Made by a program: the position numbers and the translations under genes. This document shows positions 1 through 6,714 of a DNA stretch of 20,690 nucleotides, in pieces. Source of the DNA: CAZLRH01 sp964562015 (lineage in GTDB: Bacteria; Verrucomicrobiota; Verrucomicrobiia; Opitutales; JABDGR01); contig CAZLRH010000041.1 in the NCBI GenBank assembly GCA_964562015.1, positions 1 to 20,690 on the forward strand. Reading direction: 5' to 3'. Positions within the stretch are counted from its first letter, which is position 1, and each line of letters begins with the position of its first letter. The notes under the pieces are model-generated. The model was given only the letters and a program-made list of their open reading frames with translations, searched no databases and had not been told where the DNA came from.

Positions 1-75
1 TGGAGGTGCGGGTCGGAATCGAACCGACGAATGGGAGTTTTGCAGACTCCGGCCTTACCACTTGGCTACCGCACC
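1..75 (-). tRNA. tRNA-Cys (anticodon GCA)
   Basis: The reverse complement folds as a full cloverleaf. The acceptor arm GGTGCGG (69-75) pairs with CCGCACC (5-11), and the anticodon stem GGAGT/ACTCC encloses the loop CTGCAAA, giving anticodon GCA. The T-loop TTCGATT is present. The discriminator base is T (U73), as expected for bacterial tRNA-Cys, and CCA is encoded at the 3' end (bases 3-1). The gene is complete and ends exactly at the window edge. Confidence 0.96.
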
Positions 76-94
76 GGACTAAACCCAAGCGGCT

Positions 95-123
95 ATTACA
101 CCCACCCGGGCCCACCCTTTCAA
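95..123 (-). promoter_or_regulatory. Promoter of tRNA-Cys
   Basis: On the minus strand, TTGAAA (118-123) and TGTAAT (95-100) are separated by 17 bases. Each box differs from the sigma-70 consensus at one position. Transcription would start near base 88, about 13 bases before the mature tRNA end, a usual length for a 5' leader removed by RNase P. Confidence 0.6.
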
Positions 124-139
124 GCGCAATCCGCGCCGC

Positions 140-1126
140 TTAAAAACGCACGCTGAGGTTAGCCTTCAAGCGGTAATCCGCCACCGCCTGCAGGCCCGTG
201 TTGTTTTGCAGCACGGGAATTTCCACCGCGAAGCTCGCCGCCACGCGCGCCTGCCAACTGAGCGTCACTTTCGGGCCGAGATAAATCGACGTCATGCCCG
301 TGTCGGTGATGCTCACGCCTTGCAAGGTGTCTTCGCCTTTGTATTCGCCGCTGGCGCGCGCCTGCACGCCGAGCGTGTAGTCCGGCCCTTCGACGAAACG
401 AATGCCCGGCCCGGCCGCCCACGAAATTTCGTTCGCGTAGCGGTAGCCGACGTAGCCCTTCGTGCGGATCGTGTATTCGCCGTCGGCGGTGAAGAACAAT
501 TGCTTCCACCGCACGTCGAGGCCCGTGAGAAGCAAGCCGTCGTACGCGCCGCTGCCGAGCGCGAGATCGTGCCCGCCGATGGCGCTGTCAATCGCGCCCT
601 TGGGCGTGGGCGTTTCGGTGACTTCGTTTTCCAGCTGGTTGGGATTGCCGGTGGGGAATTTCAATCCGCCGCCCACCGTCCAGGCGAAATGCCAGTCGCC
701 CGTCTCGTAGTGAAAGGGCATGGCGTTGAGGATGATGGAGGCGTCGCCCGGGCCGGCTACCGTACCCGTGGTGCGCGCAAACCCATCCGTGGTTTGGTAA
801 TAGCGATAGATCATCGGCAGGTTCGCCTGCACGCCGAGCCAACTGGTGATTTGATAGCCGAGGTAGAATTGCGTGATGGAACTGTCCTCGTACTGGTTGG
901 CGGGATTGCCCGTGCGATGCCCGTCGGTTTGCAAGGTCCCGAAGTACGTGTACTGCTCGGACAACCCGAAGTACAAATAGTCGGACGACGCTAATTGGTG
1001 CTCGTGCAGGTGCGCCCCGAAACTTTCGAGGCTCAACTCGCTTAGCGAACATCCGCAGGAATCGCACGCCCGCATGGACGGCGATGCAAGGCTTAACAAC
1101 AAGGAACCGATTAAAAACTTTTTCAT
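140..1126 (-). CDS. Outer-membrane beta-barrel (transporter-like) protein
   Basis: The 328-aa product starts with a signal peptide (MKKFLIGSLLLSLASPSMRA) followed directly by a CDSCGCS motif. The remainder alternates short polar and aromatic strands such as YLYFGLSEQYTYFG and ends in KANLSVRF. A terminal aromatic residue is the usual mark of an outer-membrane beta-barrel. It resembles the loosely defined phenol-degradation MetA/transporter barrel family, which is best treated as an outer-membrane protein of unknown substrate. The cysteine after the signal peptide is not in a good lipobox, so secretion rather than lipidation is favoured. The CxxCxC cluster could bind metal or form disulfides; this is inference. 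It lies 182 bp downstream of a second small protein with a CxxC motif on the same strand and may be co-expressed with it. The start is an ATG without a clear SD site. Confidence 0.75.
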   Translation of the reverse strand: MKKFLIGSLLLSLASPSMRACDSCGCSLSELSLESFGAHLHEHQLASSDYLYFGLSEQYTYFGTLQTDGHRTGNPANQYEDSSITQFYLGYQITSWLGVQANLPMIYRYYQTTDGFARTTGTVAGPGDASIILNAMPFHYETGDWHFAWTVGGGLKFPTGNPNQLENEVTETPTPKGAIDSAIGGHDLALGSGAYDGLLLTGLDVRWKQLFFTADGEYTIRTKGYVGYRYANEISWAAGPGIRFVEGPDYTLGVQARASGEYKGEDTLQGVSITDTGMTSIYLGPKVTLSWQARVAASFAVEIPVLQNNTGLQAVADYRLKANLSVRF

Positions 1127-1308
1127 GGAATTTTAAAATGCGGCGGGCCGGCCCTGGAGCACGGCCACGCCTGGATTGACGTGGGGAACCATTCCACCCG
1201 CAGGCGGAACGCAACCAGTGCGCCTCCCCGCTGCACGCGCGGCGACGCCCCGGGAAAAAACGCAGCCACTCCACGCCGGCGGATTGCGCCCGCGTCGTGA
1301 CTGCCCAT

Positions 1309-1698
1309 TTACGCCCCTCGCGGCGGCGGCGTTTCCGGCGCAAAACCCAAAATCGCCGGGCACCGCGTCGCCTCAAAACTCCGCCAATTCAGCACCTGCG
1401 GCGGCGTCACATTCACGGCCACCGCTTGCATCGGCAGCAGCACCTTAAAAGTGCCCTCGAGTGAACCCGCGAGCACTTGCTGCTCGTGTTGCGCCTTTTG
1501 CACGAATTCGCACAAGGCGCAAGGTACCTGGCCGCTCAACGTAATTTGCAGCGCCTGCAGCGGCGCATAACCCTCGCGGTAGTGCGCATACATCCGCGCC
1601 CACGCCACCCCCTGCACCAACGGCAAATGCAGGTTGCTCGACAGGACCACGCCCGCCAGCAACATCAGGGTAAAACCGCGTCGGCACCAAAGGCTCAC
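1309..1698 (-). CDS. Small exported or membrane-anchored CxxC protein, unknown function
   Basis: A 129-aa product beginning at a GTG codon. Residues 8-25 are hydrophobic (signal peptide or anchor), then comes LVQGVAWARMYAHYREGY and a CALC motif near residue 60 (PCALCEFVQKAQ). The C-terminal part is predicted soluble and proline-rich. No well-characterised family is recognised. The hydrophobic N-terminus plus CxxC recalls small periplasmic proteins found next to metal or redox genes. The start is uncertain, because an in-frame ATG at residue 12 (base 1665) would shorten the signal segment. The gene precedes the CDSCGC outer-membrane protein on the same strand, so the two may form a pair with a thiol or metal theme. 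That functional idea is inference. Confidence 0.6.
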   Translation of the reverse strand: MSLWCRRGFTLMLLAGVVLSSNLHLPLVQGVAWARMYAHYREGYAPLQALQITLSGQVPCALCEFVQKAQHEQQVLAGSLEGTFKVLLPMQAVAVNVTPPQVLNWRSFEATRCPAILGFAPETPPPRGA

Positions 1699-1758
1699 GC
1701 GCGCAACATGAGGACGCCCGCGCCCCGCGTCAAGCCCAGGCCGATTCGCGCACTATCT

Positions 1759-1910
1759 TGCTTTGCAGAAACGAACCCGAGGGCCGTCGCAAGCGACGCC
1801 CCTACTCCTGGCTTGAGCGACCTCGCGCTGTAATTTCGGCATGGTGTAGGGGCGTCGCTGGCGACGGCCCTCTGGGTTGGCTTGCGCAATAACATGGTTT
1901 CTACAAAGCA
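1759..1910. repeat. Palindromic intergenic element with terminal inverted repeats, family A copy 1
   Basis: The left end TGCTTTGCAGAAAC (1759-1772) is matched in inverted orientation by GTTTCTACAAAGCA (1897-1910). Inside, the segment around GAGGGCCGTCGCAAGCGACG (1779-1798) is inverted again at 1848-1872. A shorter 82-bp relative lies at 19115-19196 with the same ends and the same right-hand block (GGTTGG, TTGCGCAA, GGTTTCTACA). It contains no gene. Its size and structure suggest a MITE-like or REP-like non-autonomous element. Confidence 0.75.
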
Positions 1911-1925
1911 GCACTTTCTCAATTT

Positions 1926-1992
1926 GGGTGGAGCGTGTGCTCGGCGCACGCATCATTTCCTTAGTAAACGCGCGCGGAGCGCGCGTTCCACC
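1926..1992. repeat. Double-hairpin 67-bp element, family B copy 1
   Basis: The element begins GGGTGGAGCG and ends CGTTCCACC, so its two ends are inverted relative to each other. Each half is itself a GC-rich hairpin. A full-length copy of the same 67-bp length occurs at 14080-14146 (48 of 67 bases identical by hand alignment), and a half copy lies at 6655-6684. It sits 15 bp after a family A element. Confidence 0.72.
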
Positions 1993-2113
1993 TTTAAACT
2001 GAGACGGCACCCTGTTCGCGGCCTTTCTTTTAGCTTGCCCGCGGGGCCCCGAATTTGCTTAGCTTGTTCTTTGCGTCCTGGATTCCGGCAAAGGCTGGGG
2101 TTCGCGACGCCCT

Positions 2114-2190
<77 letters not shown>

Positions 2191-2426
2191 TTTTTTCGAT
2201 TCCTCCCGCTCAGCGGAATCGCAGGCAAGAAACGGGCCGCGCCGCAGGCCGAGCGGCAAAGAAGGGGCAATGCCCCCTGCTCCAACCCTTACGCAGTGTC
2301 TCTTAAATTCAGACGTGGCCAAGGAACATCGAGGCCGCTGAACACGCCGCCGGCTTGACCGCCGTCACTTTCAGTTGGCCGGCGTTCCGTCCGGCTCTGC
2401 GTGGTTCCCTGCTTCTGCTGAAAAAG

Positions 2427-2461
2427 GAAAACGCGTCCGGCCTGGCGGCCAAACGCGTTTC
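2427..2461 (-). terminator. Rho-independent-type terminator for the secreted protein gene
   Basis: GAAACGCG (2454-2461 read on the minus strand) pairs with CGCGTTTC-like bases at 2427-2435, with a nested GGCC/GGCC stem. On the minus strand the stem is followed by TTTTCCTTTTT. It lies 25 bp after the stop codon of the gene ending at 2486. The rest of 2191-2485 shows no gene. Confidence 0.5.
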
Positions 2462-2485
2462 ACTGACGAGGGCTGGAAGCCGACG

Positions 2486-2911
2486 TTAGACCTGCTTGAC
2501 CAGACGCTGGAACTTCCACGTCTGCACCGTGCGATCACTGCCGCCGGAGCTGACAAAGCCCGTGTAGTTGATCACCGCGCCGTTGATTTTGCCGTGGCCG
2601 ATGAGATTCTGCGTCTTGCTCAGCGTGCCGCTCGCGCTCACCGTGCCGTGCTGGGCCTTGGTGATGTGGAAACCCGTCAGCGTAAAGGTTTGGGACTGGG
2701 AGACCGTGCAGCGGCCGTGGCCGTTGGTGGTCTTGTCACTGACCTTTTTGCCGGCGATGTATTTCTTGACGTTGTACACCACGACGCCGCGATAGCTGCC
2801 CGCGAAGGCGCTGGCGGCTTCCGCAACGGAAGCGAGGCCGGACGTGCATAGAACAAAGAGAAGGATGCGTGCCGCGAAGCGCGGCGAGGCGAAGGAGGAG
2901 ATGGATTTCAT
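2486..2911 (-). CDS. Secreted protein of unknown function, paralog 1
   Basis: A 141-aa product with a 32-residue signal peptide ending in ASVAEA, then a compact domain of about 110 residues rich in beta-strand patterns. Landmarks are FAGSYRG, YNVKKY, AGKKVSDKTT, a single Cys in the middle, GHGK, NYTGFVSSGGS and TVQTWKF near the C-terminus. The next gene upstream on the same strand encodes a paralog about 60% identical over the mature part (hand alignment). No known family is recognised. The fold could be a small lipocalin-like or beta-barrel sheet, but this is a guess. The ATG at 2911 is preferred because it gives a signal peptide of the same length as the paralog. The reading frame stays open upstream to 3049, but that extension only translates the repeat array. 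Confidence 0.7.
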   Translation of the reverse strand: MKSISSFASPRFAARILLFVLCTSGLASVAEAASAFAGSYRGVVVYNVKKYIAGKKVSDKTTNGHGRCTVSQSQTFTLTGFHITKAQHGTVSASGTLSKTQNLIGHGKINGAVINYTGFVSSGGSDRTVQTWKFQRLVKQV

Positions 2912-2977
2912 AAGCCCGCACTTTAAACTAAATCCTCCTCCACGCCAAGGGGGTGACCACCCCACCCTGAAGGCGGA

Positions 2978-3195
2978 TTGCTGAATTCTGAATGCTGATT
3001 GTTGATTTCTGAATGCAAAATGCGGAACGCAGAATGCGGAATTTTGCATTCTGGATTCTGCTTTCCGACTCTAGATTCCGGTTTCTGGATTTCTGGATTC
3101 AGAATTCTAGATTCAGTTTTCCGGACTCCGGCTTTTGCATCTTCAATTTTGAATTTTGAATTCCACCTCCTACCTTCTACATTCTACATTCTTTT
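2978..3195. repeat. Degenerate short-repeat array based on GAATTCTGAAT-like units
   Basis: About 215 bp of loosely repeated units such as CTGAATGCTGATT, GATTTCTGAATGC, CATTCTGGATTCTG, GATTTCTGGATTC and CTACATTCTACATTC. Unit length drifts between about 7 and 22 bases. The array is AT-rich compared with its neighbours and lies exactly between the two secreted-protein paralogs. When translated on the minus strand it gives a spurious repeated peptide containing QQSAFRI and QQSAFRV. Confidence 0.7.
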
Positions 3196-3623
3196 CAAGC
3201 ATTCCTCTTCTTCAAGTCCGTGAACTTCCACGTCTGCACCGTCTTGTTGCTGCCGCCGGAACTCACAAAGCCGGTGTAATTGACCACGTTGTTCTGCACT
3301 TTGCCGTGGCCCAGCAGGACCTGCGTGTTCCCCATCGCGCCCGCCGGGGAGACATTCCCCTTCTGCGCGCGCGTGATTTGATAGCCCGCGAGGGTGAATT
3401 TGCCGGCGTTGTTGATAATGCACGTCCCGGTGCCCGCGGTGGTCTTGTCGCTGATCTTTTTGCCCGCGAGGTACTTCTTCACATTGTAAATGACGCGGCC
3501 TTGATACGTGCCGGCAAAGGGGTTCGCGGCGTGCGCCGTCGCGCCCAGCACGCAGAACAAGGTGGACCAAAGCAACACGCGGCCCACGAGGCTGCGGGAG
3601 AAAAGGATGGCGAAATAATTCAT
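3195..3623 (-). CDS. Secreted protein of unknown function, paralog 2
   Basis: A 142-aa product with a 32-residue signal peptide ending in LGATAHA and a mature domain that aligns with its downstream neighbour almost without gaps. Shared blocks are FAG.Y.G, YNVKKY, AGKK.SDKTT, GHGK, NYTGFVSSGGS and TVQTWKF. It ends with a lysine-rich tail (LKKRNA). The start at 3623 (MNYFAIL) matches the paralog start. An ATG six codons upstream (3641, MFYRTG) has a GAGG eight bases before it and is a real alternative. The pair is a recent tandem duplication or a small lineage-specific expansion. Function and ligand are unknown. Confidence 0.7.
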   Translation of the reverse strand: MNYFAILFSRSLVGRVLLWSTLFCVLGATAHAANPFAGTYQGRVIYNVKKYLAGKKISDKTTAGTGTCIINNAGKFTLAGYQITRAQKGNVSPAGAMGNTQVLLGHGKVQNNVVNYTGFVSSGGSNKTVQTWKFTDLKKRNA

Positions 3624-3772
3624 GCCTGTTCGATAAAACATTTTGGAAACCTCGGCAAGCCCGTCCTCCTGAAAATTTCGCCGGCCCCGCTTTCGCCTCG
3701 GTTCGCTCGCTCCGGCACCGCCTCCCGCCCCTTCGCCCACGCAGCGAGTAGTGGTACAATTTGTGGTTTTGG

Positions 3773-3838
3773 GGCAGGGACGTTTCTCCGAAATCCCGAT
3801 AGCCAGCGGGACGGACGCCTCGGAGGAGCGTCCCTACC
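3773..3838. repeat. Inverted-repeat element, family C copy 1
   Basis: GGCAGGGACGTTTCTCCGA (3773-3791) is inverted as GGTAGGGACGCTCCTCCGA read from 3838 back to 3820. A second copy is at 7109-7162. It is non-coding and lies in the spacer between a secreted-protein gene and metF. The remainder of 3642-3953 shows no gene. Confidence 0.7.
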
Positions 3839-3879
3839 TTTCCCCAATTGGCCTTACCCGTCAGCCGCCGGGTTACTTT

Positions 3880-3908
3880 ATCCGTGCCATCCGTGTGATC
3901 CGTGGTAA
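3880..3908. repeat. ATCCGTG-type short repeat, family D
   Basis: Three spaced ATCCGTG units (3880, 3889 and 3898), the last extended to ATCCGTGGTAAA. The same units in inverted pairs occur at 6890-6972. In both places they lie near a family C palindrome. Confidence 0.65.
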
Positions 3909-3953
3909 AGGGTTGGTTGCATGGTTCCGCCGTTAGCCTGCGCGGAAATAAAT

Positions 3954-3981
3954 TTGACACATATCAACGTATCCGTATATT
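3954..3981 (+). promoter_or_regulatory. metF promoter, likely leaderless
   Basis: TTGACA (3954-3959), a perfect -35 box, is 16 bases from TATATT (3976-3981). Transcription would start at about 3988-3991, on or just before the ATG at 3991 and after the ATG at 3985. There is no SD site. No SAM or other riboswitch fits, because there is no room for a leader. Confidence 0.75.
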
Positions 3982-3990
3982 TTGATGCGT

Positions 3991-4896
3991 ATGTCAGCCC
4001 CCGGCCAGCCCATCACGGCGTTGTTTAAAACCGGCCGCCCGCTCGTCTCGGTCGAATTCTTTCCGCCGAAGACCGCCGAGGGCGCGCGCCCGCTGCTGGC
4101 CACCGCCGCCGCGCTCGCGCCGTACCGGCCGGATTTCGTGTCCATCACCTATGGCGCCGGCGGTTCCACCCGCGAACGCACCCTCGAATACGCCACGCTT
4201 TTGCGCGACCAATTCGGCTTCGAGGTCATGCCGCACCTGACGTGCGTCGGCCACTCGCGCGAGGAATTGCACGCGCTCCTGGGCCGCCTGCGCGACGCCG
4301 GCTTTCGCAACCTCATGGCCCTGCGCGGCGATCCGCCCAAGGGTGCCACGGCATTCCAGCCGCACCCGGACGGCTTGAGCCACGCCAGCGAACTCATCAC
4401 CTTTATCCGCCAGCACTATCCCGAATTCTGCCTCGGCGCGGCCGGCTATCCCGAGACGCATCCCGAGGCCACGTCGCCGGAGGACGACTTGCGCCACCTC
4501 GTGGAAAAAGTCGCAGCGGGCGCGGATTTCATCACCACCCAGTTGTTTTACGACAACGCCGTCTTCTTCCGCTTTGTCGACCGCTGCCGGGCCGCAGGCA
4601 TCAAGATTCCCATCGTGCCGGGCATTTTGCCCGCGCTCTCGCACGCACAGGCCCAGCGGTTCACCGCGTTTTGCAAAGCCAACTTTCCCGCGGAACTCGC
4701 CGCGCGCCTGCTCCCGCTCGAAGGCCAGGAAGCCGCCGGGGAAGCCGTCGGCGTCGACTGGGCCGCCGCGCAAATTCGCGAACTGCATCAACGCCATGTG
4801 CCGGGAATGCATCTATACCTGTTGAACCGCCCCGGCCCCGCGGCCGCGCTCTTCGCCCGTCTGCAAGCCGACGGCCTCCTGCCCCCGCGCAGTTAG
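3991..4896 (+). CDS. metF: Methylenetetrahydrofolate reductase
   Basis: A 301-aa single-domain TIM-barrel flavoprotein of the bacterial MetF type. It reduces 5,10-methylene-THF to 5-methyl-THF with NAD(P)H, supplying the methyl group for methionine synthesis. Recognisable family blocks, numbered from this start, are VSVEFFPPKT (Glu22, equivalent to E. coli Glu28), SITYGAGGSTRERT, PHLTCVG, ALRGDPP (Asp114, equivalent to Asp120), GYPETHPEA, and ADFITTQLFYDN with Gln184 (E. coli Gln183), then IPIVPGILP. Length is normal for the family and all key residues are present. The ATG at 3985 is an alternative, but the promoter position points to 3991. It stands alone, upstream of a palindromic repeat element. 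Confidence 0.96.
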   Translation: MSAPGQPITALFKTGRPLVSVEFFPPKTAEGARPLLATAAALAPYRPDFVSITYGAGGSTRERTLEYATLLRDQFGFEVMPHLTCVGHSREELHALLGRLRDAGFRNLMALRGDPPKGATAFQPHPDGLSHASELITFIRQHYPEFCLGAAGYPETHPEATSPEDDLRHLVEKVAAGADFITTQLFYDNAVFFRFVDRCRAAGIKIPIVPGILPALSHAQAQRFTAFCKANFPAELAARLLPLEGQEAAGEAVGVDWAAAQIRELHQRHVPGMHLYLLNRPGPAAALFARLQADGLLPPRS

Positions 4897-4948
4897 AGCA
4901 TTTTTCACATTTTCGTAGCCGTTTGTGGCGGGATCAGGATCGCCTTCG

Positions 4949-5139
4949 CCTCGCGGAGCGAGACGGTGCCAGGTAGCCGTGGGTTTCAACCCACGGTGGC
5001 GTAGGCTACTGGGCCGCGTCGCGGCGCGACGCTTGACTCTGTCCCGCACCCGCAAGCGTCACGCCGCGACGCCACTTGCCCCATCTGACTTCCGTGGGCT
5101 GAAGCCCACGGCTACGTTTCCCTTCGTCGCTCCGCGACG
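4949..5139. repeat. Nested palindromic MITE-like element
   Basis: The outer ends TCGCGGAGCGA (4951-4961) and its inverse (5127-5137) are followed inward by inverted copies of GTAGCCGTGGG (starting at 4973, and reading back from 5115), each copy being itself a hairpin. At the centre a 20-bp arm (5016-5035) is inverted at 5053-5072 with one mismatch and a 17-bp loop. The whole is a three-level inverted repeat of about 190 bp with no ORF. It fills most of the spacer 4897-5213. Confidence 0.75.
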
Positions 5140-5213
5140 ACCATTCCCCATCGCCTCAAGTGCGGAAGTCCGGGAAGCTTTTCCTTTGCACCTTTTACTT
5201 TCTCCTCCCTCCC

Positions 5214-5756
5214 TCACCCGAGCCGCTCGTATAAATCCAAGGGAAACTCCCGCCGCAATTGCACCCACGCGTGGGCCAGGCCGCCGGGTTCGCGTTCGGC
5301 CCGGTCGAGGAAGTCGCCCAAATAACGCTCTATCCGCCGGCGCGTCAGGGCGGTGTTCTTGGGCTGGCGGCCGGCGGGCAAAACCTTCCCCGCGCCCAAG
5401 GGCGCCAGGCACTCCCGCGGCGGCGCCACGCCGTCCAGCGCCTGCTTCAACAATTCCAGATCGTGCAAGATGCGCCCCGCCACCGCGCCCAGGTCCGCCC
5501 CGCCGTTGCGATCGGGCTCCGCCGGCTGCCCGGCGAGGAGGAAATCCACGCTGACGTGGAAAATTTCCGCCAGTTTCTTCAGCGTGACGGCCGAGGACGG
5601 CACCCGCCCGTTGCGCCAGGTGCCCGCGGTCGAGACCGCGCTGTGCGTCGCCGCCGCCACGTCCTTCAGCGTCAGGTCGTGGTAGCTCATCAGCAAACGG
5701 AAGCGGAGCGCGAACGCGGCGGCGTCCGGCGCGGCAAGGAGGAGGGAGCGGCTCAT
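5214..5756 (-). CDS. XRE-family helix-turn-helix transcriptional regulator
   Basis: A 180-aa protein with an N-terminal Cro/CI-type domain at about residues 14-76: FALRFRLLMSYHDLTLKDVA (helices 1-2), STAGTWRNGRV (recognition helix) and LAEIFHVSVDFLLAG (the typical end of the domain). The C-terminal half is mostly helical (LTRRRIERYLGDFLDRAE, then REFPLDLYERL) and probably mediates dimerisation or sensing. It lacks the Ser/Lys peptidase of LexA-type repressors. It is divergent from a two-gene unit over an AT-rich spacer, so it probably controls that unit and itself. The start codon overlaps a possible operator half-site. No SD site is visible. Confidence 0.8.
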   Translation of the reverse strand: MSRSLLLAAPDAAAFALRFRLLMSYHDLTLKDVAAATHSAVSTAGTWRNGRVPSSAVTLKKLAEIFHVSVDFLLAGQPAEPDRNGGADLGAVAGRILHDLELLKQALDGVAPPRECLAPLGAGKVLPAGRQPKNTALTRRRIERYLGDFLDRAEREPGGLAHAWVQLRREFPLDLYERLG

Positions 5757-5810
5757 GGAAAATTTCTATTGACGAATGGAAAACTTATACTATGATACCA
5801 AAAATCCATT
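5755..5810. promoter_or_regulatory. Divergent promoter and operator region
   Basis: A strong plus-strand promoter is present: TTGACG (5769-5774), 16 bases, TATGAT (5791-5796). Around it are an ATGGAAAA direct repeat (5755-5762 and 5776-5783, 21 bp or two helical turns apart) and the inverted half-site TCCATT (5805-5810), which mirrors AATGGA at 5775-5780. These half-sites flank both core boxes and would suit repression by the adjacent XRE protein. The half-site assignment is inference. Confidence 0.55.
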
Positions 5811-5927
5811 AATACAAATTTCTTTCAATCTTTGAGACCACACAAGAAAATAATCCACCCCGCCCGCCCCCGGGCCCGCCGGCGCCGCCGGGCGGCCCGC
5901 GGCGCGCCCCCACCCTTCCCCTCCGCC

Positions 5928-6158
5928 ATGCCCAATTCCGCCCGCCGCCTCATGGGCTACGTCCTCGCCAAGCTGGCCGAGGAGCCCGTCCGCCACCGCG
6001 CCGCGCTCTACGAGGACCTCGCCGCCTTCGTCCCCGACGAAAACTTTGCCCGCCAGTTGCTCGCCCAGGCCCAGGCCCTGCGCCGGGCGGACGAGCGCAC
6101 CCAGGTGCTCCGCCTGGCGTTGCAACAAACCCGCCGCTCCGGCCCGCACCGGGCCTGA
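5928..6158 (+). CDS. Small helical protein, unknown function
   Basis: A 76-aa product starting MPNSARRLMGYVLAKLAEE, almost wholly helical and charged, ending QQTRRSGPHRA. No family is recognised. The reading frame is open upstream to a TTG at 5832, but that part encodes only an arginine/proline stretch from a GC-rich hairpin region (about 5872-5900), so the ATG at 5928 is preferred. It is the first gene after the divergent promoter and is followed 34 bp later by a DNA-binding protein gene. The three-gene arrangement with the XRE regulator suggests a small regulatory module, perhaps of mobile-element origin. Confidence 0.5.
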   Translation: MPNSARRLMGYVLAKLAEEPVRHRAALYEDLAAFVPDENFARQLLAQAQALRRADERTQVLRLALQQTRRSGPHRA

Positions 6159-6192
6159 GCGTCTCACCCTCCACCCTCCGCAAACTCGTCCC

Positions 6193-6555
6193 ATGAACAT
6201 AATTCCCTCCCGCTCTCCGGCCCATTTTGACTTCCTGCTGCCGCCGGATCAGCAGTGGTTCACGCCCAAGGAAGTGGCGCGGCTGATAGGCCGCACCGAC
6301 CAATACGTCCGCGACGCTTTTGAGAATCAAAAGATTTTAGGCCACCAAGGCAATGCTCGGGCGCGCCGGGGCCGCGAAAAGCGCCGCACCTACCAGGTTC
6401 ACCGCGAAGGGGTCATCCTCTTCCTCCTCGAGACCGCCAACTACGGCCCCGACGACTTTGTCGGCCGCGTGCAGGAGCTCCTGCGCCACCGCACCCACCA
6501 GCAGCTCACCCAGGTCCAGAAATTCGTCACCGGCCGGCTGGCGGCCACGCGATAA
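6193..6555 (+). CDS. Small helix-turn-helix DNA-binding protein
   Basis: A 120-aa product. Residues 17-70 read like a MerR/excisionase-type winged HTH: WFTPKEVARLIGRTDQYVRD (helix-turn-helix), then a basic wing (NARARRGREKRRTYQVHREG) and a helix. The C-terminal third is helical and contains a basic, glutamine-rich segment. It could be an excisionase-like factor, a Cro-like antagonist or a transcription factor; the sequence does not decide. It lies in a two-gene unit opposite the XRE regulator. A hairpin with a T-run 100 bp downstream (6661-6683) could end the unit. The start is an ATG without an SD site. Confidence 0.65.
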   Translation: MNIIPSRSPAHFDFLLPPDQQWFTPKEVARLIGRTDQYVRDAFENQKILGHQGNARARRGREKRRTYQVHREGVILFLLETANYGPDDFVGRVQELLRHRTHQQLTQVQKFVTGRLAATR

Positions 6556-6654
6556 GGCGCAAGCACCTCAGGCTGCTGGGAGTCGGAAATTCGGCGTCAA
6601 TAACGCCTGCACCAACTGCTTGGATGGCGTCTGGGTAGCTGGTATCAGCCTAGT

Positions 6655-6684
6655 GGGTGGAACCCGCGCTCCGCGCGGGTTTTC
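6655..6684 (+). terminator. Hairpin with T-run; half copy of family B repeat
   Basis: AACCCGCG (6661-6668) pairs with CGCGGGTT (6674-6681) around a CTCCG loop and is followed by further T residues. The preceding GGGTGGA matches the left end of the 67-bp family B elements. It could stop transcription from the HTH gene. Confidence 0.5.
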
Positions 6685-6714
6685 GTTGCGCAGGTATTCG
6701 GTTCCAGTCGACCC

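Noticed and set aside
2912..3049. N-terminal extension of the first secreted paralog (QNSAF repeats)
   Set aside because: The extension translates the degenerate repeat array, precedes a complete signal peptide and has no counterpart in the paralog.
3839..3990. SAM-type riboswitch upstream of metF
   Set aside because: The promoter sits directly at the start codon and the upstream DNA is explained by ATCCGTG repeats. No riboswitch core is seen.
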